From: Proteiniclasticum ruminis
GTDB taxonomy: Bacteria; Bacillota; Clostridia; Clostridiales; Clostridiaceae
Direction of reading: 5' to 3'
Assembly: GCF_900115135.1 (NCBI RefSeq)
Contig: NZ_FOVK01000009.1
Span: 1-64,000 of the forward strand
Length of the DNA: 64,000 nt
Part shown: one piece after another, positions 34,705 through 43,387 of the stretch
Position numbering within the stretch: position 1 is the stretch's first letter
How the letters are laid out: each line of letters starts with the position of its first letter
Notes under the pieces: generated by a model
What the model was told of the DNA's origin: nothing
Database searches by the model: none
Seen by the model: the letters and a program-made list of their open reading frames with translations, nothing else
Program-made: the position numbers and the translations under genes

Positions 34705-35055
34705 TTACGCCTCTCTTAGAATTTTCTCCATGGCCTTTCCTTTGGCCAGTTCATCGATGAGTTTATCCAAGTATCGGACTTCTCTCATGAGGGGATCTTC
34801 AATCTCCTCCACCCGCACACCACAGATGACTCCTTTAATGAGGGTTCTATTGGGATGAAGCTTTGGTGCTTCCTGAAAAAAGCGCTCCACCGTTTTCTCT
34901 TCCCTCAGCACTTCTTGAAGCCCTTCCTCATCATACCCTGTCATCCAGAGGATGATTTCATCCACTTCTTCTTTTGTTCTTCCTTTTTTCTCCGCCTTGG
35001 CCACATACATGGGATAGATTCTTCCAAAGCTCATACTGAAGATCTTGTGTGTCAT
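34705..35055 (-). CDS. DUF2200 family protein
   Basis: 116 aa. The sequence [20 protein letters not shown], then [20 protein letters not shown] and [20 protein letters not shown] is characteristic of DUF2200, a conserved small cytoplasmic family without known function. GGAGGTATA precedes the ATG. Separate from the upstream small membrane protein by 25 bases; the two may be one transcript. Confidence 0.88.
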   Translation of the reverse strand: MTHKIFSMSFGRIYPMYVAKAEKKGRTKEEVDEIILWMTGYDEEGLQEVLREEKTVERFFQEAPKLHPNRTLIKGVICGVRVEEIEDPLMREVRYLDKLIDELAKGKAMEKILREA

Positions 35056-35080
35056 ACTATACCTCCGTTATTACTTGAAA

Positions 35081-35323
35081 CTAGAAAAGTCTCATGGCAA
35101 ACCAGTACACCACATAGAGGATGAGAAGAATTGCTACAATCCCAGTGAGGTTCCGGTAAAGACGCTTTTTGCGCTGGGCTTTATAGGAAAAGTCTTCCTT
35201 GTCCCTTTTTTCCTCATCGGGAAGCTCCATCCGGTTCTTCTCTTTTCTTGCCTGCTCTTTGATTTCCACTTCCTGCCCCACCCGATTCGCCACATGCCGG
35301 TTCTGATCGAAATTAAAACTCAT
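35081..35323 (-). CDS. Small single-pass membrane protein
   Basis: 80 aa: charged N-terminal 57 residues (MSFNFDQNRHVANRVGQEVE ... KRDKEDFSYKAQRKKR) and one C-terminal hydrophobic helix (LTGIVAILLILYVVYWFAM). A tail-anchored topology is likely. GGAGAGGAGG precedes the ATG. Function unknown; lies just upstream of the DUF2200 gene. Confidence 0.65.
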   Translation of the reverse strand: MSFNFDQNRHVANRVGQEVEIKEQARKEKNRMELPDEEKRDKEDFSYKAQRKKRLYRNLTGIVAILLILYVVYWFAMRLF

Positions 35324-35507
35324 GCTGATCCTCCTCTCCTTTTTTTGCTGTTCTTTGCACTCATTTTACCACGAGCTGAAAACCAAGGGAAACAAAAGTC
35401 TTTTCAGGTCAGTCCTTTTGGATCCCTTTCCGTTTGGGATTCGTATCTATCCGCAACTCAGCCCATTATGAATTTATGAATTTTTCTTTTACACCGATTC
35501 TTTTTCT

Positions 35508-35535
35508 TTGCGAAAGCCAGATGATTTGATATACT
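35508..35535 (+). promoter_or_regulatory. Promoter of the DUF1576 operon
   Basis: TTGCGA, 16-base spacer, TATACT; 33 bases before the GTG start. Confidence 0.65.
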
Positions 35536-35568
35536 AAGGAAAATTTATGCAAAGAAGGAGAATCTTAC

Positions 35569-36894
35569 GTGGCAACAACAACTGCTCTACCACGAAAAAA
35601 AATACAGTCAAGGAATAAAGCTTCTCAGGACATTCCTGATATTCCACAAAAAACCCGGGAACTGTTTCTTTATGCCATTGCCCTCTTCAGTCTTCTCACA
35701 GGTTTCTTTTTTAACTCTCCTAAAGAGATCTTCGAGGGACTTCTTCGGATCCAGCTGTCCCCCAGCGTTCTATTGTCCGATTTCATGGAGGTTGGAAACA
35801 TTGGCGCTGCTTTTGTCAACAGCGCGCTCATGATGCTGCTTTATACCCGGGTGGCCAAACGGAGCGGAACCCTTGTGAGTGGACCGCTCATGGCTTCTCT
35901 TCTCACCATTGGGGGCTTCGCGTTCTTTGGTAAAAATCTATACAACAGCATTCCCATTGTGACCGGTGTCTTTCTCCATGCGAAATACCGGAAAGAGCCC
36001 TTTGGGAAGTTCATCCTGCCCGCTTTCTTCGGCACTGCCGTTGGCCCCATCGTAAGCCAGATTTCATTTGGGTTTGTGCTTCCTCATGCGGGCAGTGTCT
36101 TCTTAGGAATCGCCGCAGGTCTCCTTGCTGGATTCATTATCCCGCCCCTTGCCAGCCAGTTCATCCGCTTTCACCAAGGATACAGTCTCTACAACATGGG
36201 CTTTACCAGCGGCATTGTGGGTATGCTGTTTATGAGCATCATGCGTGCCTTTGCCTTGGAGAACAACCGGGAGGTCCTGCTATTAAAAGAATCCTCCCCT
36301 TATCTTATGGTGTATCTTCTCCTGCTTTTTTCAGCCATGGTTCTTTTTGGCGTCAGCCATGACAGAAACTGGCCCAAGAGGCTCCTGCATCTCTTTAAAA
36401 AGCCAGGACAGCTGGTGTCAGATTTCACTGCATCGGATGGTTTTTCCGTCACCGTTCTCAACATGGGTCTTCTGGGCTTTTTGTCCTTGGGATACCTGTA
36501 CCTTGCTGGCGGAACCCTCAACGGACCTGTCTTCGGAGGGATCTTCACCGTGGTTGGATTTGGCGCATTTGGAAAACATGTGAAAAATGTGATTCCAGTC
36601 ATGGCAGGGGTCTACCTATCCAATTTTGTGTTCCATTGGGAAGTGTCCTCCATCAGTTCTCTCCTGGCCGCTCTTTTTGCCACAAATCTTGCACCCATTG
36701 CCGGTGCTTATGGCATCCTCCCTGGACTTCTGGCAGGATTCATCCATATGGCTGTTGTGATGAATGTAGGGGATCTTCACGGCGGTATGAACCTCTACAA
36801 CAACGGATTCTCCGGTGGATTTGTCGCAGCCATCCTGGTGCCGATCCTGGATGCACTGAACATCAATAAGTATACGTGGGAGGAAGATCTGTAA
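35569..36894 (+). CDS. DUF1576 polytopic membrane protein
   Basis: 441 aa, GTG start with AAGGAG 12 bases upstream. About twelve hydrophobic segments. Internal duplication: MASLLTIGGFAFFGKNLYNS in the first half corresponds to GIFTVVGFGAFGKHVKNV in the second, and GYSLYNMGFTSGIVGMLF to GGMNLYNNGFSGGFVAAIL. This is the DUF1576 family of Firmicutes. The two-fold repeat is the hallmark of transporters with inverted or tandem repeats. Its stop overlaps the start of the next gene (TAATG), so the two products are probably needed together. Substrate unknown. Confidence 0.85.
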   Translation: MATTTALPRKKIQSRNKASQDIPDIPQKTRELFLYAIALFSLLTGFFFNSPKEIFEGLLRIQLSPSVLLSDFMEVGNIGAAFVNSALMMLLYTRVAKRSGTLVSGPLMASLLTIGGFAFFGKNLYNSIPIVTGVFLHAKYRKEPFGKFILPAFFGTAVGPIVSQISFGFVLPHAGSVFLGIAAGLLAGFIIPPLASQFIRFHQGYSLYNMGFTSGIVGMLFMSIMRAFALENNREVLLLKESSPYLMVYLLLLFSAMVLFGVSHDRNWPKRLLHLFKKPGQLVSDFTASDGFSVTVLNMGLLGFLSLGYLYLAGGTLNGPVFGGIFTVVGFGAFGKHVKNVIPVMAGVYLSNFVFHWEVSSISSLLAALFATNLAPIAGAYGILPGLLAGFIHMAVVMNVGDLHGGMNLYNNGFSGGFVAAILVPILDALNINKYTWEEDL

Positions 36895-37229
36895 TGGACA
36901 ACAAACTGCGCTCTGTAAAAATTCTGGAGGAAGTTCTTGGATATTTTCTGCACCACGGGGTGGAAAAACTCGACATCTCCTTTTTCTCTGATGAAAAGAA
37001 ACTCATCATTACAGTGAGAGGCTCCACAGATGTGGAACCCCAGGATCTTCCCCAGCTGATCAAGCTTCTCAATGAACCACGAAAGCCTGAATACGAGGAA
37101 TATTACTGGAGCCTTCTGGGGGCTTCCAGCAAAAGACAGGAACTGCATCTTTTGGGCTCTCTGGTGGATTGTGGAGCCGGGACTTTTAAAGATCATACGC
37201 TCACCATCCACGTGGAACGAGACTATTAA
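36894..37229 (+). CDS. Hypothetical cytoplasmic partner of DUF1576 protein
   Basis: 111 aa from ATG 36894, overlapping the preceding stop (TAATG) with GGGAGGAAG upstream. Sequence: MDNKLRSVKILEEVLGYFLH, then GVEKLDISFFSDEKKLIITV, and an end rich in beta strands (DHTLTIHVERDY). It has no membrane segment or known motif. The tight coupling suggests a regulator or soluble subunit of the DUF1576 protein. Confidence 0.75.
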   Translation: MDNKLRSVKILEEVLGYFLHHGVEKLDISFFSDEKKLIITVRGSTDVEPQDLPQLIKLLNEPRKPEYEEYYWSLLGASSKRQELHLLGSLVDCGAGTFKDHTLTIHVERDY

Positions 37230-37238
37230 ATCATCACC

Positions 37239-37276
37239 AACATGCATAGATGAATAAAATCTATGCATGTTTTTTA
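37239..37276 (+). terminator. Terminator of DUF1576 operon
   Basis: AACATGCATAGAT / ATCTATGCATGTT with a 7-base loop, followed by TTTTT. Confidence 0.92.
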
Positions 37277-37320
37277 TTGCCCTGAAAACGTATAACCTTA
37301 TTTTAAGCCATTTTTACCTC

Positions 37321-37349
37321 TTGACTTCTTACCCTTGCCCGGATATTAT
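37321..37349 (+). promoter_or_regulatory. Promoter of nhaC-like/argH operon
   Basis: TTGACT, 17-base spacer, TATTAT (37344-37349). The -10 box overlaps the first ARG-box-like site. Confidence 0.75.
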
Positions 37350-37384
37350 GTATAAATAGTGCATTTTATGCATAAATATTCTAA
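37347..37384. promoter_or_regulatory. Tandem ARG-box-like sites
   Basis: TATGTATAAATAGTGCAT (37347-37364) and TATGCATAAATATTCTAA (37367-37384), two 18-bp AT-rich imperfect palindromes two bases apart, close to the ArgR/AhrC box pattern (TGNATWWWWATNCA). They cover the -10 region, so arginine-dependent repression of the operon is plausible. No argR gene is in the window. Confidence 0.6.
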
Positions 37385-37405
37385 TTCAAAGGAGGACCCG
37401 GAGAC

Positions 37406-37462
37406 ATGGCAAGTACCATCTCCTTCATCAGAAGGCTCAACATCAATATCAATCAAAGCTAA
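37406..37462 (+). CDS. Possible 18-aa leader peptide
   Basis: ATG 37406 is preceded by AAAGGAGG and the frame ends in TAA at 37462, eleven bases before the next ribosome site. Product MASTISFIRRLNINI plus three residues, with adjacent rare Arg codons AGA AGG. Position between ARG-box-like sites and the nhaC-argH genes suggests a control peptide, but no clear attenuator stem follows. Confidence 0.45.
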   Translation: MASTISFIRRLNININQS

Positions 37463-37482
37463 ATAATGGAGGAATGATCAAC

Positions 37483-39009
37483 ATGCCAAATTTCGGTTTT
37501 CTATCTTTAGTCCCAGTGATTCTTGCAGTCACCATTGCCATCAAATATAAAAACGTCGTACTGGCTCTCTTTGTCAGTGTGTTCACCGGGGTACTCATTC
37601 TGGTGAACTTCTCTCCCGTCACTGCGCTGACAGAAATGATCGGCACCTACTTCTTCGCTCAGCTTCAGGATTCCTATAATGCAGGGGTTCTGGTTCTTCT
37701 GGTCTTCATCGGAGGATTCATCGCCCTCATGGAAAAGTCCGGCGGAGCCCTGGCTTTTGCTGCCAAAGCCTCCCAGGTCATAAAGACCCGAGCGAAAGTC
37801 CAGCTAGCGGCTTGGATCGGCGGCATCATCATCTTCTTCTCTGATCTTGGCACCCCCCTCATCGTGGGCCCCATCTTCGAACCACTCTTTGACAAGCTGA
37901 AGGTTTCCAAGGAGAAGCTGGCCTACATCATCGACTCCACGGCATCTCCTGTGGCGGTCCTTGTGCCTTTCATCGGCTGGGGAGTCTACATCATGGGCCT
38001 CATCCAGAAAGAGTATGAGCTCCTGGGCGTTACTGAATCTGACTGGACAGCCTTCATCAAGTCCATCCCCTTCAATATCTACTCCATTCTCGCAGTTTTC
38101 TTGGTCCCCCTCATCGCCTTCAGCGGCTATGAGTTCGGCGCCATGGCGAAAGCTGAGAAAAGGGTCCAGGAAACCGGTGAGAAGTACTGGTCCACCTCAA
38201 AGCCCATGCGAAAAACAGATCAGATGGAGGTGAAAGAAAGTAAATCCTCTCTGGTGTTTCTTCCACTTCTGGTTCTTTTTGTCACTCTTTTTGGCATCCT
38301 GGCTCCTTTGGGATTCCCCTTCAAGCAGGTGCCTGGAAGCGCTTTTAGAAGTGCACTGAGCACTGGATACCTTCTGGCTTCCGCGGTGCTGATCCTCATG
38401 ATGGTCTACCACAAGGTGAAAAGCTTTGAAGAAACCTTCTCCATCTATCTGGGTGGTATGGCGAAGATGATGAACGTAGCTGTGATTCTCGTTCTCGCCT
38501 GGTCCTTGAGCGCCGTGAGCAAAGAGCTCGGAACATCAAGCTACATTGTCAGCATTGCCAGCGGATCTCTTCCTGCATTTCTGGTTCCCGCTGTGACCTT
38601 TCTCCTTGGCGCAGTCCTCTCCTTTGCCACTGGAAGCTCCTGGGGCACCTATGCCATCTTAATGCCACTTGTGATTCCCATGGCTACAGCTTTGGGCGCA
38701 CCACTTTATGCCTCCATCGGTGCTGTCCTTTCCGGAGGAATGTTTGGAGACCACTGCTCCCCCATCTCTGACACCACCATCCTGGCGTCTTCCGGGGCAG
38801 GCTGCGATCACGTGGACCATGTGAAAACACAGCTGCCTTACGCGCTCCTGAACGGAACAGCTGCACTCATCGGATATCTCTTTGCAGGAGTAACTGGCAG
38901 CGCACTTTCTGTGGTCTTATCGCTGATTCTTGTCACCGTGCTGTATATCGCAGGGTCCAAGTATAAAGGGGTACGCATCCACGAAGAGAAAAAACTGCAC
39001 GCAGCCTAG
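37483..39009 (+). CDS. NhaC-family transporter
   Basis: 508 aa, about twelve hydrophobic segments. ATG 37483 is chosen since GGAGGA lies 9 bases upstream; the ATG at 37474 abuts it. Family features: FSDLGTPLIVGPIFEPLFDK, SPVAVLVPFIGWGVYIMG, and the C-terminal FATGSSWGTYAILMPLVIPM and MFGDHCSPISDTTILASS. NhaC-type proteins exchange Na+ for H+ or for organic substrates (malate/lactate, amino acids). It is followed by argH after 24 bases, which suggests an arginine-pathway metabolite as a cargo; that is inference. Confidence 0.88.
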   Translation: MPNFGFLSLVPVILAVTIAIKYKNVVLALFVSVFTGVLILVNFSPVTALTEMIGTYFFAQLQDSYNAGVLVLLVFIGGFIALMEKSGGALAFAAKASQVIKTRAKVQLAAWIGGIIIFFSDLGTPLIVGPIFEPLFDKLKVSKEKLAYIIDSTASPVAVLVPFIGWGVYIMGLIQKEYELLGVTESDWTAFIKSIPFNIYSILAVFLVPLIAFSGYEFGAMAKAEKRVQETGEKYWSTSKPMRKTDQMEVKESKSSLVFLPLLVLFVTLFGILAPLGFPFKQVPGSAFRSALSTGYLLASAVLILMMVYHKVKSFEETFSIYLGGMAKMMNVAVILVLAWSLSAVSKELGTSSYIVSIASGSLPAFLVPAVTFLLGAVLSFATGSSWGTYAILMPLVIPMATALGAPLYASIGAVLSGGMFGDHCSPISDTTILASSGAGCDHVDHVKTQLPYALLNGTAALIGYLFAGVTGSALSVVLSLILVTVLYIAGSKYKGVRIHEEKKLHAA

Positions 39010-39033
39010 TGAAACTGAAGGAGGAAAAGAAAC

Positions 39034-40422
39034 TTGAAAAATCTATGGAGCAGCCGCTTCAAAAAAGAAATGAACCAGATGGTGGAGGAGTTCAACGCTT
39101 CCATCACCTTTGACAAAACCCTCTACAGACAGGACATCAGAGGCAGCATTGCCCATGCCACGATGCTTCAGAAGATGGGGCATCTAAGCCCCCATGAACT
39201 GGAAGCCATCGTCAAGGGACTCTCTGATATCGAAAAGAAAATCGCCTCGGGAGAGCTCCTCTTCACCTACAAAGATGAGGACATCCACATGGCCATCGAA
39301 AGCCAGCTCATCAAAGACATTGGAGACACCGGAAGAAAGCTCCATACCGCCAGAAGCCGCAACGACCAGGTGATCCTGGATGTGAGACTGTATCTGAAGG
39401 AAGAGATGGAGGAAATTTTTGAGATTCTCAAAGGACTTCTTGAAACCCTCCTTCATCAGGCAGAAGCCACCAAAGAGATTCTCATGCCTGGCTTCACACA
39501 CCTGCAGCATGCGCAGCCTGTCACCGTAGGCTTTCATCTCATGGCCTACTTCCAGCAGTTCAAAAGAGATCTCATGAGGCTTCAGGGATGCTATGAAAGA
39601 ACCGACGAGAATCCTTTGGGTGCCTGCGCTTTGGCAGGAACCACCATCCCCATTGACCGCCACTATACCGCTAAGCTCCTTGGGTTTAAGACCGTCACTG
39701 AAAACGCCATGGACACTGTATCAGACAGAGACTTCATCGTAGAGTTTCTGAGCTTTTCTTCTCTATTCATGGCCCATCTCAGCCGGATATCGGAAGAATT
39801 TATCCTGTGGAATGCCCAGGAGTTCAGCTTCATCGAGATCGATGACGGCTTCTGCACCGGCAGCAGCATCATGCCTCAAAAGAAGAACCCGGATATTCCT
39901 GAACTCATCCGCGGAAAGACAGGCCGTGTCTATGGTCACCTCATGGGGCTTCTCACGGTGCTGAAAGGTCTTCCCATGGCCTTCAACAAAGACCTGCAGG
40001 AAGACAAGGAAGCGCTCTTTGATACGGTGAAAACCATCAAGACCTCCGCCATGATCTTCACGGAAATGCTTGAAAACACAGTGTTCAAAGCACCGGATAT
40101 GAAAAAGCACATGGAAAAAGGCTTCCTTCAGGCTACGGATCTGGCTGAACATCTGGTGCTTCAGGGCATCCCCTTCAGAACCTGTCACGAGCTGGTGGGA
40201 AAAGCCGTAAAGTACTGTGAAGAGCATGATCTAACTTTGGAGGACCTGACAGAGGAATCTCTCCTTCTCATAGATCAGCGCCTTGCCGGCATGTCCCTTC
40301 CAGATCTTTCCATGGAAGGCTCCATAGAGAGAAGAAACTCCTATGGCAGCACCGCTCCAAAAGATGTGGAGCGCCAGATTGCATCCGGCTGGGAACTGCT
40401 GAGATACGTCAACATAAACTAA
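39034..40422 (+). CDS. argH: Argininosuccinate lyase
   Basis: 462 aa, splits argininosuccinate into arginine and fumarate, last step of arginine synthesis (or reversible in arginine/citrulline metabolism). TTG start with GGAGG 10 bases upstream. Motifs: RSRNDQVILDVRLYL, GFTHLQHAQPVTVGFHLMAY, and the fumarase/lyase signature GSSIMPQKKNP. Standard length. No argG or other arg gene nearby; coupled to the NhaC-type transporter. Reads as a complete active enzyme. Confidence 0.96.
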   Translation: MKNLWSSRFKKEMNQMVEEFNASITFDKTLYRQDIRGSIAHATMLQKMGHLSPHELEAIVKGLSDIEKKIASGELLFTYKDEDIHMAIESQLIKDIGDTGRKLHTARSRNDQVILDVRLYLKEEMEEIFEILKGLLETLLHQAEATKEILMPGFTHLQHAQPVTVGFHLMAYFQQFKRDLMRLQGCYERTDENPLGACALAGTTIPIDRHYTAKLLGFKTVTENAMDTVSDRDFIVEFLSFSSLFMAHLSRISEEFILWNAQEFSFIEIDDGFCTGSSIMPQKKNPDIPELIRGKTGRVYGHLMGLLTVLKGLPMAFNKDLQEDKEALFDTVKTIKTSAMIFTEMLENTVFKAPDMKKHMEKGFLQATDLAEHLVLQGIPFRTCHELVGKAVKYCEEHDLTLEDLTEESLLLIDQRLAGMSLPDLSMEGSIERRNSYGSTAPKDVERQIASGWELLRYVNIN

Positions 40423-40433
40423 AGACAAGAATT

Positions 40434-40476
40434 AGAGCCCTCACATCAAGACTTACGCGATGTGGGGGCTCTTTCC
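40434..40476 (+). terminator. Terminator after argH
   Basis: AGAGCCC-CACATC / GATGTG-GGGCTCT stem, 11-base loop, then TTTCC. Confidence 0.85.
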
Positions 40477-40495
40477 TTATGTCTCTATGTTCATT

Positions 40496-41311
40496 TTAAG
40501 GTTGGCTTAAATATGTTTCTGCCAGCTTCTCCAGTTCCTTCTCAAAGAGGTCATCATCCCGAAGCTTCATGGTGCCATAATAGCCATAGCCTTCCTCCGT
40601 ATCCATCTCCACCACCTTGGCCTCTTCTTTATCCAGAGAAGTGTAATGATCTGGATACAGAAACTTTCCATCCTTGGTCATCTGAATCTGAGGGGCAAAG
40701 GGGTAAAGCACGGAATAGATTTCCTGCCCCTCTTCTTCTCTAAGCGTCAGCGGAACTAGATATGTTCTATCCACCTGGAGCTTCTCCACACTGCCTGCCA
40801 AAGAGGTATAGGTATAAAGATCATTCGTGACGGTGATGCTCTTTCCTTCTTCCACACCTTCCGAGGGCCCATAGACTTTACTGACCAGCACTGTATAAAG
40901 GACCTGATCATTTTGAAAGTCAATGTCCGTGACGGTTCCTTTGATGAAGACCGCGCTTTCCGTAAGAAGCTCTTCCGTAAAGGGCATGATCTTTCCACTT
41001 TGTCCTTCCATCGGTTCTGGCGCTTCCACAAGGACAGGCTCTTCAAAGAGAAGATCGCTGTATTTTATGATCCCAGGTTCCCCACTTGGGGTCCCTGTTC
41101 CAGGATTCTTTCCAGCTAAGCTGTTTCCAACGAGAATCACGGCCAGCAGGGCAAAAGCGGCCACGGTTCCATACAAGGGTTTTCTGTTTTTCTTTTGATC
41201 CATGGTGAACACCTCATCTTCTTTATTTGTCAGTTTTTCCATCAGTTCATCCTGATGTTTTTTCCTGGGCTCTACGTTTTTCCAGAGATTCCTGTACTCT
41301 TCCCTAGACAT
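40496..41311 (-). CDS. Membrane-anchored anti-sigma-like protein
   Basis: 271 aa from ATG 41311, which lies inside the end of the sigma gene with AAGGAGG 6 bases upstream. Residues 1-45 cytoplasmic and charged, about 46-65 one hydrophobic helix (PLYGTVAAFALLAVILVGN), then an external domain of beta strands (FIKGTVTDIDFQNDQVLYTV). No zinc-binding HxxxCxxC. Gene overlap with the ECF sigma factor makes it the probable cognate anti-sigma factor that senses an envelope signal. Confidence 0.78.
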   Translation of the reverse strand: MSREEYRNLWKNVEPRKKHQDELMEKLTNKEDEVFTMDQKKNRKPLYGTVAAFALLAVILVGNSLAGKNPGTGTPSGEPGIIKYSDLLFEEPVLVEAPEPMEGQSGKIMPFTEELLTESAVFIKGTVTDIDFQNDQVLYTVLVSKVYGPSEGVEEGKSITVTNDLYTYTSLAGSVEKLQVDRTYLVPLTLREEEGQEIYSVLYPFAPQIQMTKDGKFLYPDHYTSLDKEEAKVVEMDTEEGYGYYGTMKLRDDDLFEKELEKLAETYLSQP

Positions 41312-41795
41312 AACCATCCTCCTTTTCCAGTTCTTCTTGTAACAGCTTTCTGCCTCTTGTGAGCTGCATTTTCACCGCAGACTCTTTCAGGCCAAGAAGC
41401 TTTGCCACATCTTTAATTTTCAGGTCCTCATAATAATGAAGATGCAGCACCGTGCGGTACTTTTGGGGCAGATGATGAAGCACTTCTTTCAGCACATCTT
41501 CCTCAGGGGAGGATACATATCCGTCCTGATCCTGAAGAGGCATCTTCTGCACTTTGGAGAGAAGGGAATGGAGGCTGCTGCTGCAGTTCATGGTGACCCG
41601 CAAAAACCATGCTTTCTCATGGTCTGCGTTCTCAAATACCGGCCGCGTCCGAACATAGCGCAGGAACACTTCCTGTGTCACATCCTCGGCGTCATGGCGG
41701 TTTTTTGTTCTGGCATAGGCCAGTTTAAACACTCTATCGTACTGGTTCAGAATGACCGTCTGAATCCCGGGTTCATGGTGGTCTTCTCTTTGCAA
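41304..41795 (-). CDS. ECF-type RNA polymerase sigma factor
   Basis: 163 aa. Region 2: FKLAYARTKNRHDAEDVTQE and VFLRYVRTRP; region 4: LPQKYRTVLHLHYYEDLKIK and DVAKLLGLKESAVKMQLTRG. TTG start with AAGGGAGGAAG upstream. Two-region sigma factor of the group used for envelope or stress responses, overlapping its putative anti-sigma gene. Confidence 0.93.
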   Translation of the reverse strand: MQREDHHEPGIQTVILNQYDRVFKLAYARTKNRHDAEDVTQEVFLRYVRTRPVFENADHEKAWFLRVTMNCSSSLHSLLSKVQKMPLQDQDGYVSSPEEDVLKEVLHHLPQKYRTVLHLHYYEDLKIKDVAKLLGLKESAVKMQLTRGRKLLQEELEKEDGYV

Positions 41796-41825
41796 GTTCC
41801 TTCCTCCCTTCTCTCTTTATTAGGA

Positions 41826-41852
41826 ATACCCTGGAGACTGAAAAAAAGTCAC
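41826..41852 (-). promoter_or_regulatory. Possible ECF-type autoregulated promoter
   Basis: Minus strand GTGACTTTTTTT (41852-41841) and GGGTAT (41831-41826), 15 bases between GTGACT and GGGTAT. This is the general form of ECF promoters with a T-rich -35 flank. It lies 31 bases before the sigma start. Weak evidence. Confidence 0.35.
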
Positions 41853-41955
41853 AAGGGCGAAAAAATACTTGAAGATGAGGTGTCAAAGTATCTTTTCACA
41901 GGACTTCTTTTCATTTGGTGAGAAAATCATAGCAGAAGGAGCTGCGCTCTACAAT

Positions 41956-41985
41956 GAAAAAAGCTCCGGTTTCCCGAAGCTCCTA
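41956..41985 (-). terminator. Terminator of brnQ
   Basis: Minus strand AGGAGCTTCGGG, AAA loop, CCGGAGCTTTTTT; one wobble pair, then T-run. 12 bases after the brnQ stop. Confidence 0.78.
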
Positions 41986-41997
41986 CACATTTTATTA

Positions 41998-43341
41998 TTA
42001 ATGAGACTTTCGAAGCTGCGCATACAAAGCGCCCACGAAAGCGCCAAGAGCCGCCGGAAGAATCCACCCAAGACCAAGATCGTAAAGGGGCAGATAATTT
42101 TTATAAAACTCCAGAATGCTGCTAAAGAAGCCCACGGAAACGGAAGGCATAAACTGCAGAAGCGACACATACCCATCCAGGATGCTGACAGCAAAGGTGA
42201 GAAGAATCGCCATGAGAAACACTGGCCTTTTCAGGGGCAGGATTCCCGACAAAAGACTAAGAAGGATCAGTACAATGGCTACGGGATAGATGGTCATAAG
42301 CACCGGCACTGCCAGCTGGATGATCTTCGTGAGGCCAAAGTTTGCCACAAGGAGAGACACCAGCGTAAGGATCCTCACATAGGTTTTATAAGAGAATCTC
42401 CCGAAGGTCTCCTTGAAAAACTCACTGCAGGAAATGATGAGACCGATGCTGGTTTTGAGGCAGGCCAGTACAATGATGGCTGCAAGAAGCACCGCGCCAT
42501 AATCCCCAAAATAATGCTTCGCCACGGCGGAAAAAACCTGGCCGCCATTTTCAAAGGTACCAAGAATCCCTACACTGGATGCCCCCATATAGACAATGAG
42601 CCCATAGAGGAGCGCCATGAGCGCCATGGCAAAGATACCTGAAATCAGCGTGGCTTTGGCCATATCCTTTTGAGAGGTGATGCCTCTTCCTTTTAGAGCC
42701 TGGATGACCACGATGCCAAAGGCAAGAGAGGCCAGAGCATCCATGGTGTTGTATCCTTCCTTGAACCCGGTGACAAAGCTTTCCTTCACATAAGTCCCCA
42801 AGGGGCTTTGAAAACTCCCCATGGGCTTCAGAAGGCTCGTGAGAATCAGGAAAAAGAGAAAGAGAAGAAACAGCGGTGTCAGATATTTTCCGATATAATC
42901 CACTATTTTTCCAGGTTTTAAGGCGTAGTAGTACACCAGGGAGAAAAACAGCAGACTGAACAGGAACAGAAAAAGGCCAGACTGTCCTTCTTTGAGATAG
43001 GGCTCAAACCCCACCACAAAAGGAACCGTAGCCGTTCTTGGAATGGCAAAGAGTGGTCCGATGGTGAGATATAGAGCTACGGAAAAAATCAGGGAGAACA
43101 CTGGATGCACCTTATCCGCCAGTTCTTTCAGACCACTGGCGCCAGAAAGCCCCATGGCCAGAATGCCTAAAAATGGAAGACCGATGGCAGTAGTGAGAAA
43201 TCCAGCTAAAGCACCAAAGAACTCTGTCCCTGCACTTTGTCCCATCTGAATGGGAAAAATCAGGTTTCCTGCACCGAAAAACATGCCAAAGAGCATGGTG
43301 CCGACAATGATGTACGTTGAAGTATTGTTTTTCTTGTTCAA
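41998..43341 (-). CDS. brnQ: Branched-chain amino acid carrier BrnQ
   Basis: 447-aa LIVCS-family symporter for Leu/Ile/Val with Na+ or H+; twelve hydrophobic segments. Family motifs GTMLFGMFFGAGNLIFPIQM near residue 15 and FAIPRTATVPFVVGFEP near 100. TTG start with GAAAGAGG upstream. No T-box or leader fits in the 46 bases before it. Confidence 0.93.
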   Translation of the reverse strand: MNKKNNTSTYIIVGTMLFGMFFGAGNLIFPIQMGQSAGTEFFGALAGFLTTAIGLPFLGILAMGLSGASGLKELADKVHPVFSLIFSVALYLTIGPLFAIPRTATVPFVVGFEPYLKEGQSGLFLFLFSLLFFSLVYYYALKPGKIVDYIGKYLTPLFLLFLFFLILTSLLKPMGSFQSPLGTYVKESFVTGFKEGYNTMDALASLAFGIVVIQALKGRGITSQKDMAKATLISGIFAMALMALLYGLIVYMGASSVGILGTFENGGQVFSAVAKHYFGDYGAVLLAAIIVLACLKTSIGLIISCSEFFKETFGRFSYKTYVRILTLVSLLVANFGLTKIIQLAVPVLMTIYPVAIVLILLSLLSGILPLKRPVFLMAILLTFAVSILDGYVSLLQFMPSVSVGFFSSILEFYKNYLPLYDLGLGWILPAALGAFVGALYAQLRKSH

Positions 43342-43387
43342 AGTATTTCCTCTTTCTATAAAATAATAAAATATCCTTCCTATTCTA

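Noticed and set aside
41869-42642. Plus-strand open frame of 257 codons
   Set aside because: Antisense to brnQ, Lys/His-rich composition, no ribosome site.
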